A stretch of 10,524 bases of DNA from Euperipatoides rowelli (GCA_003024985.2 PXIH01S0069740.1); one strand, 5' to 3'. Positions 1 to 7,830 are shown, numbered from the stretch's first letter. Notes: generated from the letters alone by a model not told the origin. A program made the numbers and translations.

Positions 1-413
1 ATACTGAATATCATTTCTTACAAATTTTGAGGTGCTGAATTCAAATCTGACCTTAAATTTTTTGTGGCACCCACAGATTTTTTAATAATTAGGCACGTTT
101 CTTTGATTTAGAAAATCATTTAAAATAGCATTATAATAAAAACACCGCTTTTAAAGAATTAATTTGGTCAATAATTTTTCGTAAGAAATACCCTTAATAT
201 ATTAAAAAACAAAAAATAACATAACTGTATATGATTTTTAACTAGTTTATGAAGCCAGCTACTGGATGGAGTCCCTTTATTTTATGCCATTCAGATTGCA
301 TTCTGTGTACCTGTGGAGTTTCCACACAATCTATCCAGCAGAAATTTTTTACATATTGGGTTTCCACCTCCCCTGATAATGGTTTTCTATTTTGGCAATG
401 TCTTGGTGAAAAC

Positions 414-474
414 ATTCACCATGTTCATCATTCACCATGTTCATCATTCACCATGATCATCACTCACCTGTTCG
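414..474. repeat. 16-bp tandem repeat, about 3.5 copies
   Basis: The unit ATTCACCATGTTCATC occurs at 414-429 and exactly again at 430-445. A third copy at 446-461 has one change (GATCATC) and a decayed partial copy follows. On the minus strand the unit falls in the conserved Val-Ser-Asp-Glu-His-Gly-Glu block of the relic described above. Because 16 is not a multiple of three, the duplication by itself breaks that frame. Confidence 0.9.
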
Positions 475-1001
475 AGGTTTGGAGGGAAATAGGCGTAGTC
501 TAAGTGTGAACGTAGGAAGGAATTTTGAGACTTGTTGCATCTAAGATTTATGTATCTTTTCAAGTGTTTCCACTAATTCTTGATAAATTTCTGACTTGTT
601 ATTGCCTAAGTTCACACAAACAGGTTTGAAAGCTAGCAGTGTTTCTAATTGTACTTAAATCAATGTTCAGAGTCAAACTCATCTTGCATTTAGTTTCCTA
701 ATTTGAGGGCCTAACAAATACAGTATATCCTTTATTATTTTGCTTTTTGTGATTTGAGGAAATTTATTAATCAAGTAATGGAACCCTTCTCCATCTTTAT
801 TAAGTATTTTTACAAAGTTTTTTTTAATGAATCCTAGCTTTATATTAAGTGAAGGCCAAATTTTATATTCAACCAATGGGTTAAGCATGACATTTTTCTC
901 CTGGTACAAGTTTTACACAAGATGGCCAATCCTTACTATCATAGTGCTTATATCTAACCAGACTATCCCATTCACACATAAAAAAACAACAGTATTTCAT
1001 G

Positions 1002-1008
1002 TAGCCTA
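1002..1008. repeat. TAGCCTA heptamer, frame-resolved 5-bp insertion
   Basis: It lies inside the minus-strand relic. Read on that strand the DNA is AGGTAGGCTACATG, with a stop at once. Deleting GGCTA leaves AGG TAC ATG AAA TAC TGT TGT, which reads straight into the conserved Lys-Tyr-Cys-Cys block. A 5-bp insertion at the TA of a tyrosine codon explains the sequence exactly. Confidence 0.75.
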
Positions 1009-1190
1009 CCTACTTTGTAAACCCATAAGAATACAAATCACTTTGAAATCCTCACATATTTGCCACTTTTGGTCATTACATTGCACCTTTTCCAAGAAAA
1101 ATTTAATGTTTTCATATATTTCTTTCATATGCACTGCATGTCTTGGCATAAATACATGACAACTGAACACTTATTGGATTCAAACATTCC

Positions 1191-2129
1191 AAGCAACTAC
1201 AACTGCTTCTGAGATGAATTCTGTGGAGGAAAAAGCAGGCAATAATATGTTTTGTATACATTAAAAGTTAAAACTTACATTTTGCAGCAAATTTATTGCT
1301 ACTCTATTGAATAATTATAGTGCAAGTTCATAAAATTAATTCAGACTAATACCATAGCCAGATTCACTAAATTTATTGTTTGTGTTGGAAGAAATATATA
1401 ATTAATTACCAGTGTTAGCTGTGGGAAACCAAATCTTAGAGATTAATGAAAAAGCAGGCCCGATCATGCACAATTTGTAGTGCAATTTGGGATGGTTTAT
1501 GAAACCTAAACATGTTACTTCAAGATAATATAGGCTCTAACATAATGTCTACTAGGCTTTTAGGTTGGTTATAATACAAGAAACAGGATGTTAATATGTG
1601 ACTGGGCTGTGGATTAATACTCCTGGTTTGAAGATATTGTAACAAAAAAGTTCAATAGCCTTTATCACTTAAAAAATATCCATAATGAACCATGATGGAT
1701 AAAATTCCAATATATTCCAATGAAAAGAATCATAATGGTCATGGAACAATATACATGTACATTTAATATCATTGTGGTGCCCAGTTTTAAGATGATATTA
1801 GAAGGCTGATTCACAAATAAGACGCTAAATAATTACGATTTTCTCAAAATTTGAGGGTGCTAGAAAAAAAACGAATTTCACCATTGTTTTCAGAAAATCA
1901 AAATACATTAGGTACACCCCATGAAATGAAAAAAAAATGTTCACTGTTGTTCAGTGATAATCGACTGTTTAATGGTTTGAGTCAAAGGAAGAAAACTCCG
2001 AACTACACACACACACAAAAAAAAAAATGGCTACAATCACAGCTATAATCAGCGAGAGAAAATAAAGTTTTAATAATAAAGATGAGATGGATGATCTGGC
2101 CAAAGATTGTTTATAAAATAACAAACAGA
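1191..2129. other. Anonymous AT-rich DNA, no gene seen
   Basis: No ORF here has a recognisable motif or convincing codon use, and I find no RNA gene. There are poly-A runs and a short (CA)n tract followed by poly-A near 2004-2028. At about 1215-1237 the minus strand reads as a pyrimidine tract ending in CAG, which resembles an intron 3' splice site just upstream of the relic. This is weak and may be chance. Around 1843-1857 the string AAAATTTGAGGGTGCT resembles AAATTTTGAGGTGCT at 22-36, but the similarity does not extend far. Confidence 0.5.
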
Positions 2130-2491
2130 AATAAAGAAGAATTTCCCATTATTATAGGAGACTTTGCTGTAGAAATAATGATTGATTGAAGAGCTACTTG
2201 CAACATATAGATGAGTAAAAGCACTAAGAAATATTTAAGAATAAGAAAATGTAAAAGTTCCTCAACTAGCAAAAAACCATTATGCTTATGGACAAAAAGT
2301 AGCTTTAAAAATAATTGCAAATGTTTTTAACAAATATTAAGGTGTTAAATCAACTAAAAGAAATTCAATTTTTAGTTAGGCCTAGGCCTTCAAGGATGGT
2401 GAATCACTGTTAGGTATCAGAAGTATCTGCTTTAGAATGAGGATTTTTGAAAATAGGCTTTGATAATGTAAAATGAATTTATGACAATGAA

Positions 2492-2498
2492 TAGCCTA
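2492..2498. repeat. TAGCCTA heptamer (context unresolved)
   Basis: Exact TAGCCTA in GAATAGCCTATG, within the Gypsy relic between its protease and RT blocks. The ancestral reading here is too decayed to test an insertion. Confidence 0.6.
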
Positions 2499-2610
2499 TG
2501 TATTAAAATAGTGTAGAATTTTTGAATCAAGAATAGTAAAATTAAAAATTTATCAGTTAAAAATTTGTATTGCTCCTAGTATACCTCCAGGGGCACAGCC
2601 TCCTCGAGAA

Positions 2611-2617
2611 TAGCCTA
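2611..2617. repeat. TAGCCTA heptamer, frame-resolved 5-bp insertion
   Basis: In the Gypsy relic the observed GAATAGCCTACCTTT sits where Gypsy RT has Arg-Arg-Ile-Pro-Phe. Removing GCCTA leaves GAATACCTTT, which gives the Ile-Pro codons (ATA CCT) directly. Two single-base losses remain, one on each side. The insertion point is again a TA. Confidence 0.68.
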
Positions 2618-2847
2618 CCTTTAATCTTAGAGACCAATTAATTGGTACCGTAGTATGGCAAAAAATTAAAAAAAAAAGACATTATTGAAGAAGTTAAAAA
2701 AGCCACAATATGGGTGTTCCCATTAGTTATGGTAAAGAAAAAAAATTCTTCAGATTTTAGATTATGTAGGCTTGCATGATTTTAAAAACTAGGCAAATAA
2801 TAGAATTAGCCATTTGGCTAATAGCAAATTTAGCAAAAATATGTCCA

Positions 2848-2854
2848 TAGCCTA
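2848..2854. repeat. TAGCCTA heptamer, probable 5-bp insertion
   Basis: In the decayed Gypsy RT, upstream codons read F-S-K-N-M-S-I. Removing GCCTA lets the same frame run on as I-N-F-N-A-E-I-F, resembling the region around the first catalytic motif. With the heptamer present the frame hits TAA TAA at once. This is weaker than the other cases because the motif is divergent. Confidence 0.5.
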
Positions 2855-2924
2855 ATAAATTTTAATGCTGAAATTTTCATTATTAAAGTGGCATTTAAAA
2901 ATACATAACATTTTGGCTAATTAT

Positions 2925-3100
2925 TATTGGGCTATCAATGTTTGCTTGTTCCAAGCAACATGCATGTAAAACATGCATACTGTACTCTATAGAAGTTATC
3001 TTCAGTTATGGTTTAATGAAGACATCATTGTTAGCATTAGTTAACATTAAAAGTTTTAGTTTAAAACAAAGTCGTCTGTCTTGACCTTTACTCTGCTACA
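2925..3100 (+). repeat. 5' LTR (176 bp)
   Basis: It begins TATTGGG where the 3' LTR has TGTTGGG, so the canonical TG start has mutated to TA, and it ends CTGCTACA with the canonical CA. Compared with the 3' LTR it lacks 5 bp near the start, carries a 25-bp segment at 2968-2992 absent from the 3' copy, and lacks 2 bp near 3031. The extra segment repeats ACATGCAT, which also occurs just before it, so it may be a local duplication. The promoter should lie here, but I see no clear TATA box or AATAAA signal. Confidence 0.95.
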
Positions 3101-3102
3101 TG

Positions 3103-3116
3103 GATTATAGGCCCAG
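3103..3116 (+). promoter_or_regulatory. Primer-binding site, copia-type half initiator-Met tRNA
   Basis: GATTATAGGCCCAG starts two bases after the 5' LTR. It matches 12 of 14 positions of GGTTATGGGCCCAG, the complement of the anticodon stem-loop of initiator Met tRNA. Drosophila copia uses this same internal tRNA region after cleavage of the tRNA, instead of the usual 3' CCA end. Both mismatches are A where the perfect site has G. Confidence 0.8.
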
Positions 3117-3308
3117 GCAAAGAAAGAAAAAGGAACATGCTTAAATTACAATTTTGAATGTAACAAGACAATATTTAAAAATTTGTTTCATTCATTCATT
3201 CAAAAAAAAAAACTACCGTTCGAAATGAAATAAAATAAAAAGGGATTTCAAAACATTTCAAGAACTTTATCAAATCTCTTCATACAACTTTTAAAATAAA
3301 CAATATTA

Positions 3309-4075
3309 ATGAAAAATAGCTGTACTGAGAAGTTAATAAAAATAATTTTGATAAGTGGAAGATCCAAATAGATGCTTTACTGATAAGGCATGACCGATGG
3401 GGCTATGTAAATGGAGCAATAACCAGACCACCAATTGGAACTGATGCAGCTGCCACGTCAAAAGCAATAGAAAATTGGACCACCAATGACCAAAAGGCCA
3501 GAGCAGATTTAATTCTATCAATAAATCCATCAGAACTATGCCACATCAAGAATTGCATGTCAAATGACATTTGGACCAAACTTAAAAGGATTTATGAATC
3601 TAAAGGACCAGCAAGAAAAGCAACCTTCTAATACAACTTCTCTTTACAAAAATGACAGATGACACACCCATGTCCGAAAATTTGATCAAAATATTTAATA
3701 TAGTAGACAAGCTCAGTGAAATGGACGTGGACTTATCGGAAGAACTCCTAATATTAGTATTGAACAGTATACCCGATACATATGAAAATTTTTGCGTGGT
3801 CATCAAATCGAGGGACAAATTGCCAAATCTGGAAACACTAAAGATAAAATTACAGGAAGAATGCCAAGCAAGTCAAAACAAAGATGTTACCCTTCCACAC
3901 ACCCGCAAAAGTTTTTCACACATATACTCAAAAGGACACATTCCATAAAAGGGTCCAAACTAGAACTCAACCATCATCAAGACAAGAAGCACAAAACAAT
4001 AAGTGCTACTGCTGCCAAAAACTTGGGCATAAAGCTTCTGATTGCCACAAGAAGATGCACGACATGATCAATTAA
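3309..4075 (+). pseudogene. gag: Copia gag, frameshifted (UBN2-type gag plus CCHC zinc knuckle)
   Basis: Gag would form the virus-like particle and package element RNA. The likely start is ATG 3309, whose frame reads MKNSCTEKL; a frameshift in the A-rich run near 3337-3343 is needed to join it to NNFDKWKIQIDALL (3344 on). That frame runs to a TAA at 3629. Another shift at the A run before 3652 leads to the block from 3652, containing DKLSEMDVDL and IPDTYENF, typical of the UBN2/Retrotran_gag_2 domain. A further shift near 3880 leads to a frame with the zinc knuckle at 4004-4045, Cys-x2-Cys-x4-His-x4-Cys (CYCCQKLGHKASDC), complete and unmutated. The frame stops at 4073. At least three frameshifts and one stop make it non-functional. 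In copia elements gag is continuous with pol. Confidence 0.9.
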
Positions 4076-4116
4076 AATGCAAGAACAAACAAACACACTT
4101 CTCAACATGCACTTGA

Positions 4117-4556
4117 GAACAAAACAAGGACTGCACCACAACACTTGACGACATCTGGTTTATAGATAGCGGAGCCACTTCGCATATGTGCAAAAATCAA
4201 AATGCGTTCACTGAACTTCAAAAGATTGAAGGAATCAAAGTTAATTTAGAAATAAATGAATCTGTAGAAGTAATTGGAAAAGGGACTGTTACCATAAAAG
4301 TTTGGGACTCTAACCATTCGAAGTCAATTAGACTAGAAAATACTCTATGTACCAAAATTGAAAAACAATTTAATCTCCATAGCCAAACTAACTTCAAACG
4401 GAAACATAGCTACATTCTCATGTGACACCATACTCATTTGCACTGCAAAAGGTCAGAAAATTCTGAAAGGCAATAAAATGAATGACCTATACTATGAACA
4501 AGCATACTCCGAGTCAGCAGGTCTAACCACCAAAATGTATGACTGGCACCAACGGA
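4117..4556 (+). pseudogene. pol: Copia pol, part 1: protease and pre-integrase region
   Basis: The protease active site WFIDSGATSH (Asp-Ser-Gly, Asp codon 4165-4167) is intact at about 4156-4185. Protease frame 1 runs from a stop at 4114 to a shift near 4355. Frame 2 then carries KNNLISIAKL and NDLYYEQAYS, the standard pre-integrase block of copia pol, which normally leads into the HHCC zinc-binding domain of integrase. Only the very start of that domain survives: YDWHQR near 4538-4555, with its first His. The next residues already belong to the far side of integrase. Protease would have cut the Gag-Pol polyprotein; integrase would have inserted the cDNA. Confidence 0.88.
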
Positions 4557-4560
4557 AGTT
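4545..4560 (+). other. Internal deletion junction replacing the integrase core
   Basis: Left of this point is the first His block of the integrase zinc domain; right of it (frame 1, reading TEVQTPTEDIFEEE) is the acidic linker that lies between integrase and RT. The remaining HHCC residues, the whole DDE catalytic core and most of the linker are absent. The missing length is on the order of 1 kb, by comparison with usual copia size. The exact joint cannot be fixed without a full-length relative. Confidence 0.8.
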
Positions 4561-5471
4561 CAAACCCCAACAGAGGACATATTTGAAGAAGAAACGCAAT
4601 TAGCAGACACTGAACCCAACTACCCATCTCCCTCAGAAGCCCTGAAAGGACCTGCAATCGCAAAATGGAAAAAGGAAATGTGCATTGAACACGATGACCT
4701 GCTAAAGAACAACGCTTGGGAACTAGTAGACCGACCCTTACACAAGGCCGTAATAGAAAGTGCTGGGTATTATGAATAAAGGACAAAGCGGATGGATCTG
4801 TGGAAAAATGCAAAGCCAGACTAGTCGCAAAGGGCTACACCCAAAGATCCCATGTTGACTACAATAAGACATTCGCACCCGTAGCTAGGCTGAGCTCAAT
4901 ATGTACAACGCTGGCATACTGCACTGAGAAAAATTTGCTATTCCACCAATTTGAATTTGTCATGGCGTATATCAATGGAGACTTGGGCTAAGAGATATAC
5001 ATGGAGCAAGCTGAAGGATTCGAAGATGAACCGAACAGCAACAAAGTGTGCCTACTACTGAAATCCCTGTATGGTCTATTACAGGTGGGCAGGCAATGGT
5101 ATAAGAAACTAGACGATAGCTTGAAATCATTAGACTTCAAGTCACTAAACAAAGACAAGTGCATATACCAAAAGAAAGAACTAAGCGAGACCTCATAATA
5201 GTAGGCCTATAAGTTGATGATCTCATCATCACAACAAATAGCACAAACTTATACCAAAAACTAAAAACATAGTTCAGCGACAAGTTCGGAATGAAGGACC
5301 TAGGCAAACTACACTACTGAGTGGGGGATACAATTCGACAAGGACATCAACACCAACGTCATAAAGATGTCATAGCAGAAATACATAGACAACCTGATTA
5401 GCAAGTACAACCTAGAGGACGCAAAGCCGAGCAACACACCATTCGACAAGGCATTAAAACTAACAAAAAGT
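4557..5471 (+). pseudogene. pol: Copia pol, part 2: reverse transcriptase with disabled active site
   Basis: The RT domain is recognised in order: SEALKGP linker block (about 4633), WELVDRP (4717), a stop TGA at 4773-4775 inside the WV-IK block, KARLVAKGYTQ (about 4809), FAPVARL (about 4872), motif A, EIYMEQAEGFED (about 4992), LLLKSLYGL (about 5055), RQWYKKLDDSLKSL (about 5091) and GMKDLGKLHY (about 5290). In motif A the codon at 4953-4955 is GAA (Glu) where the catalytic Asp is expected. The frame is stopped at 4989-4991 and 5196-5198. In the Tyr-Val-Asp-Asp box (5210-5221) the Tyr position is a TAA stop, while the two Asp codons remain. The stretch 5330-5470 is shifted and poorly readable. 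The enzyme would have copied element RNA into cDNA; it cannot be made here. Confidence 0.93.
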
Positions 5472-6188
5472 ATGTGTCCAATCACCGAAGAAAGGGATCA
5501 TATGAAGAAAGTGCCTTACAGATCATTAATCGGATCCCTAATGAATCTGACCATCGGGACCAGACCCAACATTTGCTTCGCCGTGAACCATCTAAGTCAA
5601 TCAATAATGATCCAAGAAAACTCATTGGGAAGCCGGCAAAAGAATTGTATGCTATCTGAAACACANACACACAACGACAGCCCGACTTGCAAAACAGAAC
5701 AAAACTTAGTGGGCTATGTAGACGCTGACTGGGGATCAAATGAAATAGACAGGAATTTTATACGGGCTACATTTTTGTGAGAGGGGCACCAGTGAGTTGG
5801 GAATCACGGAAACAGCAAATGGTTGCACTCTCTTCGAACGAGGCGGAATACATGGTGCTAACTCAATCGGCCAAGAAAGCGACGCACTTAAGGGCATTTC
5901 TAGGCGAACTCTACGAGGACTATCGCAGCAAAGAACCAACATTGATCTACTGCGACAACCAGGGGGCCACCAAAATCATGGAAAACCCTGTATACCATGC
6001 CCGCACAAAGCACAGACATAAAGCATCACTTCATCAGAGAGGCCTACAAACAAAGACAGATAGATATGAAATATGTACCAACCAACCATGTGCCCACAGA
6101 CATGTTCACAAAACAACTCGCAGGAACGCAACATGAAAACTGCTGTAAGTCGCTAGGACTAAGAGGCACAAACAGCAAAGCACCTTGA
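5472..6188 (+). pseudogene. pol: Copia pol, part 3: RNase H and carboxyl end
   Basis: PYRSLIGSLMNL and GTRPNICFAVNHLS (5514-5596) are the hallmark thumb/connection blocks. A shift near 5620 puts HWEAGKRIV in another frame, next to an ambiguous base at 5666. RNase H residues are visible: YVDADW with its first Asp at 5721-5723, then Glu in SSNEAEYM (5840-5842) and Asp in YCDNQGA (5954-5956). The frame is interrupted by TGA at 5778-5780 and shifts near 5997-6020 into the DIKHHFIREA, YVPTNHVPTDMFTKQL and LGL end, finishing at TGA 6186-6188. The catalytic residues survive, so this end decayed by frameshift rather than by loss of active-site codons. It would have removed RNA from the RNA-DNA hybrid. 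Confidence 0.93.
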
Positions 6189-6208
6189 TGTAGAACAACC
6201 TTCATATT

Positions 6209-6218
6209 GAGAGGGGGA
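6209..6218 (+). promoter_or_regulatory. Polypurine tract
   Basis: GAGAGGGGGA lies one base before the 3' LTR and 20 bases after the pol stop. This is the expected place and composition for the plus-strand DNA primer of an LTR retrotransposon. Confidence 0.92.
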
Positions 6219-6219
6219 T

Positions 6220-6377
6220 TGTTGGGTTACACCTTCAATGTTTGCTTGTTCCAAGCAACGTGCATGTAAGTTATCTTCAGTTATGGTTTAATGAAGAAAT
6301 CGTTCTGTTATCTTTAGTTAACATTAAAAGTTTTAGTTTAAAACAAAGTCGTCTGTCTTGCACTTTACTCTGCTATA
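6220..6377 (+). repeat. 3' LTR (158 bp)
   Basis: It starts TGTTGGG and ends CTGCTATA, where the 5' LTR has CTGCTACA, so the final CA has become TA. It shares long exact runs with the 5' LTR, including ATTAAAAGTTTTAGTTTAAA near 6324. It lacks the 25-bp segment of the 5' LTR and keeps the 5 bp missing from it. Each LTR therefore has one mutated terminal dinucleotide. Confidence 0.95.
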
Positions 6378-6793
6378 AAAGTTCAAATCTATAGCATTTC
6401 TCCTTAATATTTTCATCTGTGTCAATGAGCTTGAACAACTTATAGTATATATATCTCTTGTGGGAAGATAGGAGTTTGCCGATCTCTAGAGATTTTGTAG
6501 ACCTGGTCTAAGAATGTGAATTTTAAGCATTTTTCAAAACAAGCTTTAAAGCTTTGTAAATATTTTAGATTTATTTTATTATTCTGTAATGTAACCTTTT
6601 TTTTTTGTTAATTTTGTCATTTATCCAAAATTTTAACAAAACTTAAAATTTGTTTAATTATGGCAATTAAATTAAAACGGAATGAAAACATTTTAAAAAA
6701 ATAAAACAGATGAAAAAAAAGTTTTATTAACAATTTTATATAATATAAAGAGATGAGCCTATACAGTATACAGTCATGTTTTAGTTAATTTAC

Positions 6794-6816
6794 ATATTCA
6801 TCAATTTGATGAATAT
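6794..6816. repeat. 23-bp near-perfect palindrome
   Basis: Two 11-base arms, ATATTCATCAA and TTGATGAATAT, are exact complements around one T. It could form a hairpin, but in such AT-rich DNA it may have no function. No tail or partner sequence suggests a terminator or transposon end. Confidence 0.7.
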
Positions 6817-7337
6817 TTTTTTTTGTACATATCTTTTCAAGAACTTTGTGATGAATAAAATAAAATATGTGGTCATTGCATAAAAAAAAAATACATAGCT
6901 ATTATCTATATATTTTTAAACACCATAAAACATACAAAACTTTATCGAAAAATTTAAAGCAAAATATGAGATTTTCCATCATTTTCATAACAATATTAAA
7001 GATCGTAAATTACAGTGTTTTAAAATATGCTGNTGAGGTTAGATGAATACTAGGTGATTATTTATGTCAGAATTTTTTTTAAATGACTTCTCAACTAAGG
7101 AAGAATATTACTTGAATCATTCCATTAAATTCCAGGTTGAACAATAATAATGTAAATTAAAGACATTTTACAACAGTGCATAATAATTATGAAATTAACT
7201 ATCCTATCCATGCAGGAGTAAACTAAATATGATTATATATTTTTTAATGCTTTTTAAAAACTTTATTAATACAATTCAATTGCTTGTTTATAAGCTGGTC
7301 TCAATAACTTCAGATGGAGCCACGGATATGATAGATC

Positions 7338-7344
7338 TAGCCTA
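7338..7344. repeat. TAGCCTA heptamer (context unresolved)
   Basis: Exact TAGCCTA in ATCTAGCCTAAG, in anonymous DNA just before the second copia relic. No ancestral reading is available. Confidence 0.55.
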
Positions 7345-7699
7345 AGTACATTGGCTGATCAAAGTGTGCATCAACTGATTCACTCATGTTGCAACAAGAA
7401 GATCATTAAGATATACAATTTGAACAAGATGTAATAGGAGTGTTAATTCAGAGAAATAAATGAGGATTAGGAATCCAAATACAAAACTTTCACAAATACA
7501 GATGGATGGAAAGAAGCAGTCAAGGGGAAATTAAGAAGTAACCTGCAGAAGAAAATATCATGTGAGAACTAGTAGGTACCAAGACCAAAACATAGAACTG
7601 TATTAATTTCAAAAGATTATATGGCACAAAAATATAAAGTGAGATTAGTTGCAAGACATTTTGAATAGTCACAAAGGATAGATTATGAAGAGTTGTTTG

Positions 7700-7706
7700 T
7701 AGCCTA
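7700..7706. repeat. TAGCCTA heptamer, frame-resolved 5-bp insertion
   Basis: In the old copia relic, after GAA GAG TTG TTT, the DNA is GTAGCCTACCTGATTTG. Removing GCCTA leaves TTT GTA CCT GAT TTG AAA, restoring the Pro codon of the Phe-Ala-Pro block and a following Leu. Two residues usually between them are missing, so the fit is good but not perfect. Confidence 0.62.
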
Positions 7707-7764
7707 CCTGATTTGAAACAAAAGGTAGATTAATATCAGCATTAGCTTCAGTAAAGATTGGAAA

Positions 7765-7769
7765 GCCTA
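7765..7769. repeat. Possible degenerate GCCTA insertion
   Basis: GATTGGAAAGCCTAATAGATGG in the old copia relic becomes GATTGGAAAATAGATGG without GCCTA, giving the expected Trp-Lys-Ile order before Met-Asp. The left flank is AA rather than TA, so one base must have changed since insertion. Confidence 0.4.
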
Positions 7770-7823
7770 ATAGATGGATATAAAGATGGTATACTTTAAT
7801 GGCTAGCAGGAGTAAGTAATATA

Positions 7824-7830
7824 TAGGCTA
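7824..7830. repeat. TAGGCTA heptamer, frame-resolved 5-bp insertion
   Basis: Observed ATATATAGGCTATGGAA lies where copia RT has Ile-Tyr-Met-Glu. Removing GGCTA gives ATA TAT ATG GAA, exactly those four codons. The upstream element has the equivalent block (ATATACATGGAG, 4995-5006) without any insertion, which serves as an internal comparison. Confidence 0.8.

Larger units (their letters stand above)
250..1190 (-). pseudogene. Broken copy of an arthropod-repeated uncharacterised protein family
   Basis: Read on the minus strand, this stretch gives a colinear series of blocks, in several frames, that I recall from a large family annotated only as uncharacterized protein in arthropod genomes. 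In order: HAVHMKE near 1125-1145; WQIC then KYCCFLC near 980-1065; NPLVEYK and LNIKLGF near 825-880; KNFVKILNKDGEGFHYL near 770-820; GPQIRKL near 690-710; NNKSEIYQELVETL near 555-605; FPPNLEQ near 470-490; FHQDIAK then a YQGRW-like block near 350-410. Frameshifts and stops occur throughout, so no protein can be made. The longest open piece is 76 codons (679-909). The family's function is unknown to me. Its many copies suggest it travels with a mobile element, but I see no terminal repeats here. The family match is from memory; the block order is what makes it convincing. Confidence 0.62.
2130..2912 (+). pseudogene. Ty3/Gypsy pol relic: protease, linker and start of reverse transcriptase
   Basis: Three colinear blocks identify Ty3/Gypsy pol. 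First, an aspartic protease: the catalytic Asp codon is at 2184-2186 in the reading IMID, followed by a stop and ATCN where an Asp-Ser/Thr-Gly-Ala motif is usual. A later stretch near 2255-2315 reads HYAYGQKVALK, and 2396-2415 reads DGESLLG, the typical end of the domain. Second, the linker before RT at 2533-2605 reads VKLKIYQLK then PPGAQPPR. Third, the RT amino end at about 2640-2790 reads KDIIEEVKKA, VFPLVMVKKK and DFRLC. A weaker block at 2835-2900 may continue toward the first catalytic RT motif. RT active-site Asp residues, RNase H and integrase are not present. Many stops and indels show great age. It ends just before the 5' LTR of the copia element, and I could not find its continuation beyond the 3' LTR. 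Confidence 0.8.
2925..6377 (+). mobile_element. Ty1/copia LTR retrotransposon, internally deleted and defective
   Basis: A full structural element of 3453 bp: 5' LTR (2925-3100), primer-binding site, gag, pol in the copia order protease - integrase remnant - RT - RNase H, polypurine tract and 3' LTR (6220-6377). The RNase H block lies directly before the 3' end and integrase would precede RT, which is diagnostic of Ty1/copia rather than Ty3/Gypsy. It is shorter than the usual 4.5-5.5 kb because the integrase core is missing. The interior is visibly richer in G and C than the flanks. Over about 151 aligned LTR positions I count roughly 10 substitutions (about 7%) plus three indels, so the insertion is not recent. 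No 5-bp target duplication is evident: ATTAT precedes it and AAAGT follows. Its half-tRNA primer site and general RT style fit animal copia lineages such as those known from crustaceans and insects; I do not assign a clade. Confidence 0.95.
6378..7439. other. Anonymous AT-rich DNA, no gene seen
   Basis: No recognisable coding blocks. On the minus strand 6390-6530 is relatively free of stops in pieces (for example LFKLIDTDENIKEK), but I cannot place it. It does not continue the Gypsy RT found on the other side of the copia element. A near-perfect palindrome lies at 6794-6816, one base is undetermined at 7033, and a TAGCCTA heptamer is at 7338-7344. The end, from about 7395, may be the linker of the copia relic that follows. 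Confidence 0.45.

Noticed and set aside
414-474. CRISPR-like array
   Set aside because: Units are directly adjacent without spacers, and the context is eukaryotic; it is a simple tandem repeat.
249-503. Plus-strand 84-codon ORF
   Set aside because: It is the antisense of the minus-strand relic, and its repeated His-His-Ser pattern comes from the 16-bp tandem repeat.
827-1159. Plus-strand 110-codon ORF
   Set aside because: It overlaps the minus-strand relic, whose blocks are clearly recognisable in antisense; this frame shows no motif.
1851-2048. Plus-strand 65-codon ORF
   Set aside because: Lysine-rich product of A runs and a CA repeat, with no recognisable motif or context.
2111-2320. Minus-strand 69-codon hydrophobic ORF
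   Set aside because: Antisense to the Gypsy protease relic; its hydrophobicity reflects T-rich codons.
4523-4813. Minus-strand 96-codon ORF
   Set aside because: Shadow of the copia linker and RT start on the opposite strand.
5202-5209. TAGGCCTA in the copia RT as an insertion scar
   Set aside because: The reading frame runs through it normally into the YVDD box, so it is ordinary coding sequence.
5482-5942. Two minus-strand ORFs opposite RNase H
   Set aside because: They are antisense to well-supported RNase H blocks, and one crosses the undetermined base at 5666.
2925-6377. Domesticated (functional) gag or pol gene
   Set aside because: Stops and frameshifts in every domain, the motif A Asp changed to Glu, and a stop in the YVDD box rule out an intact product.
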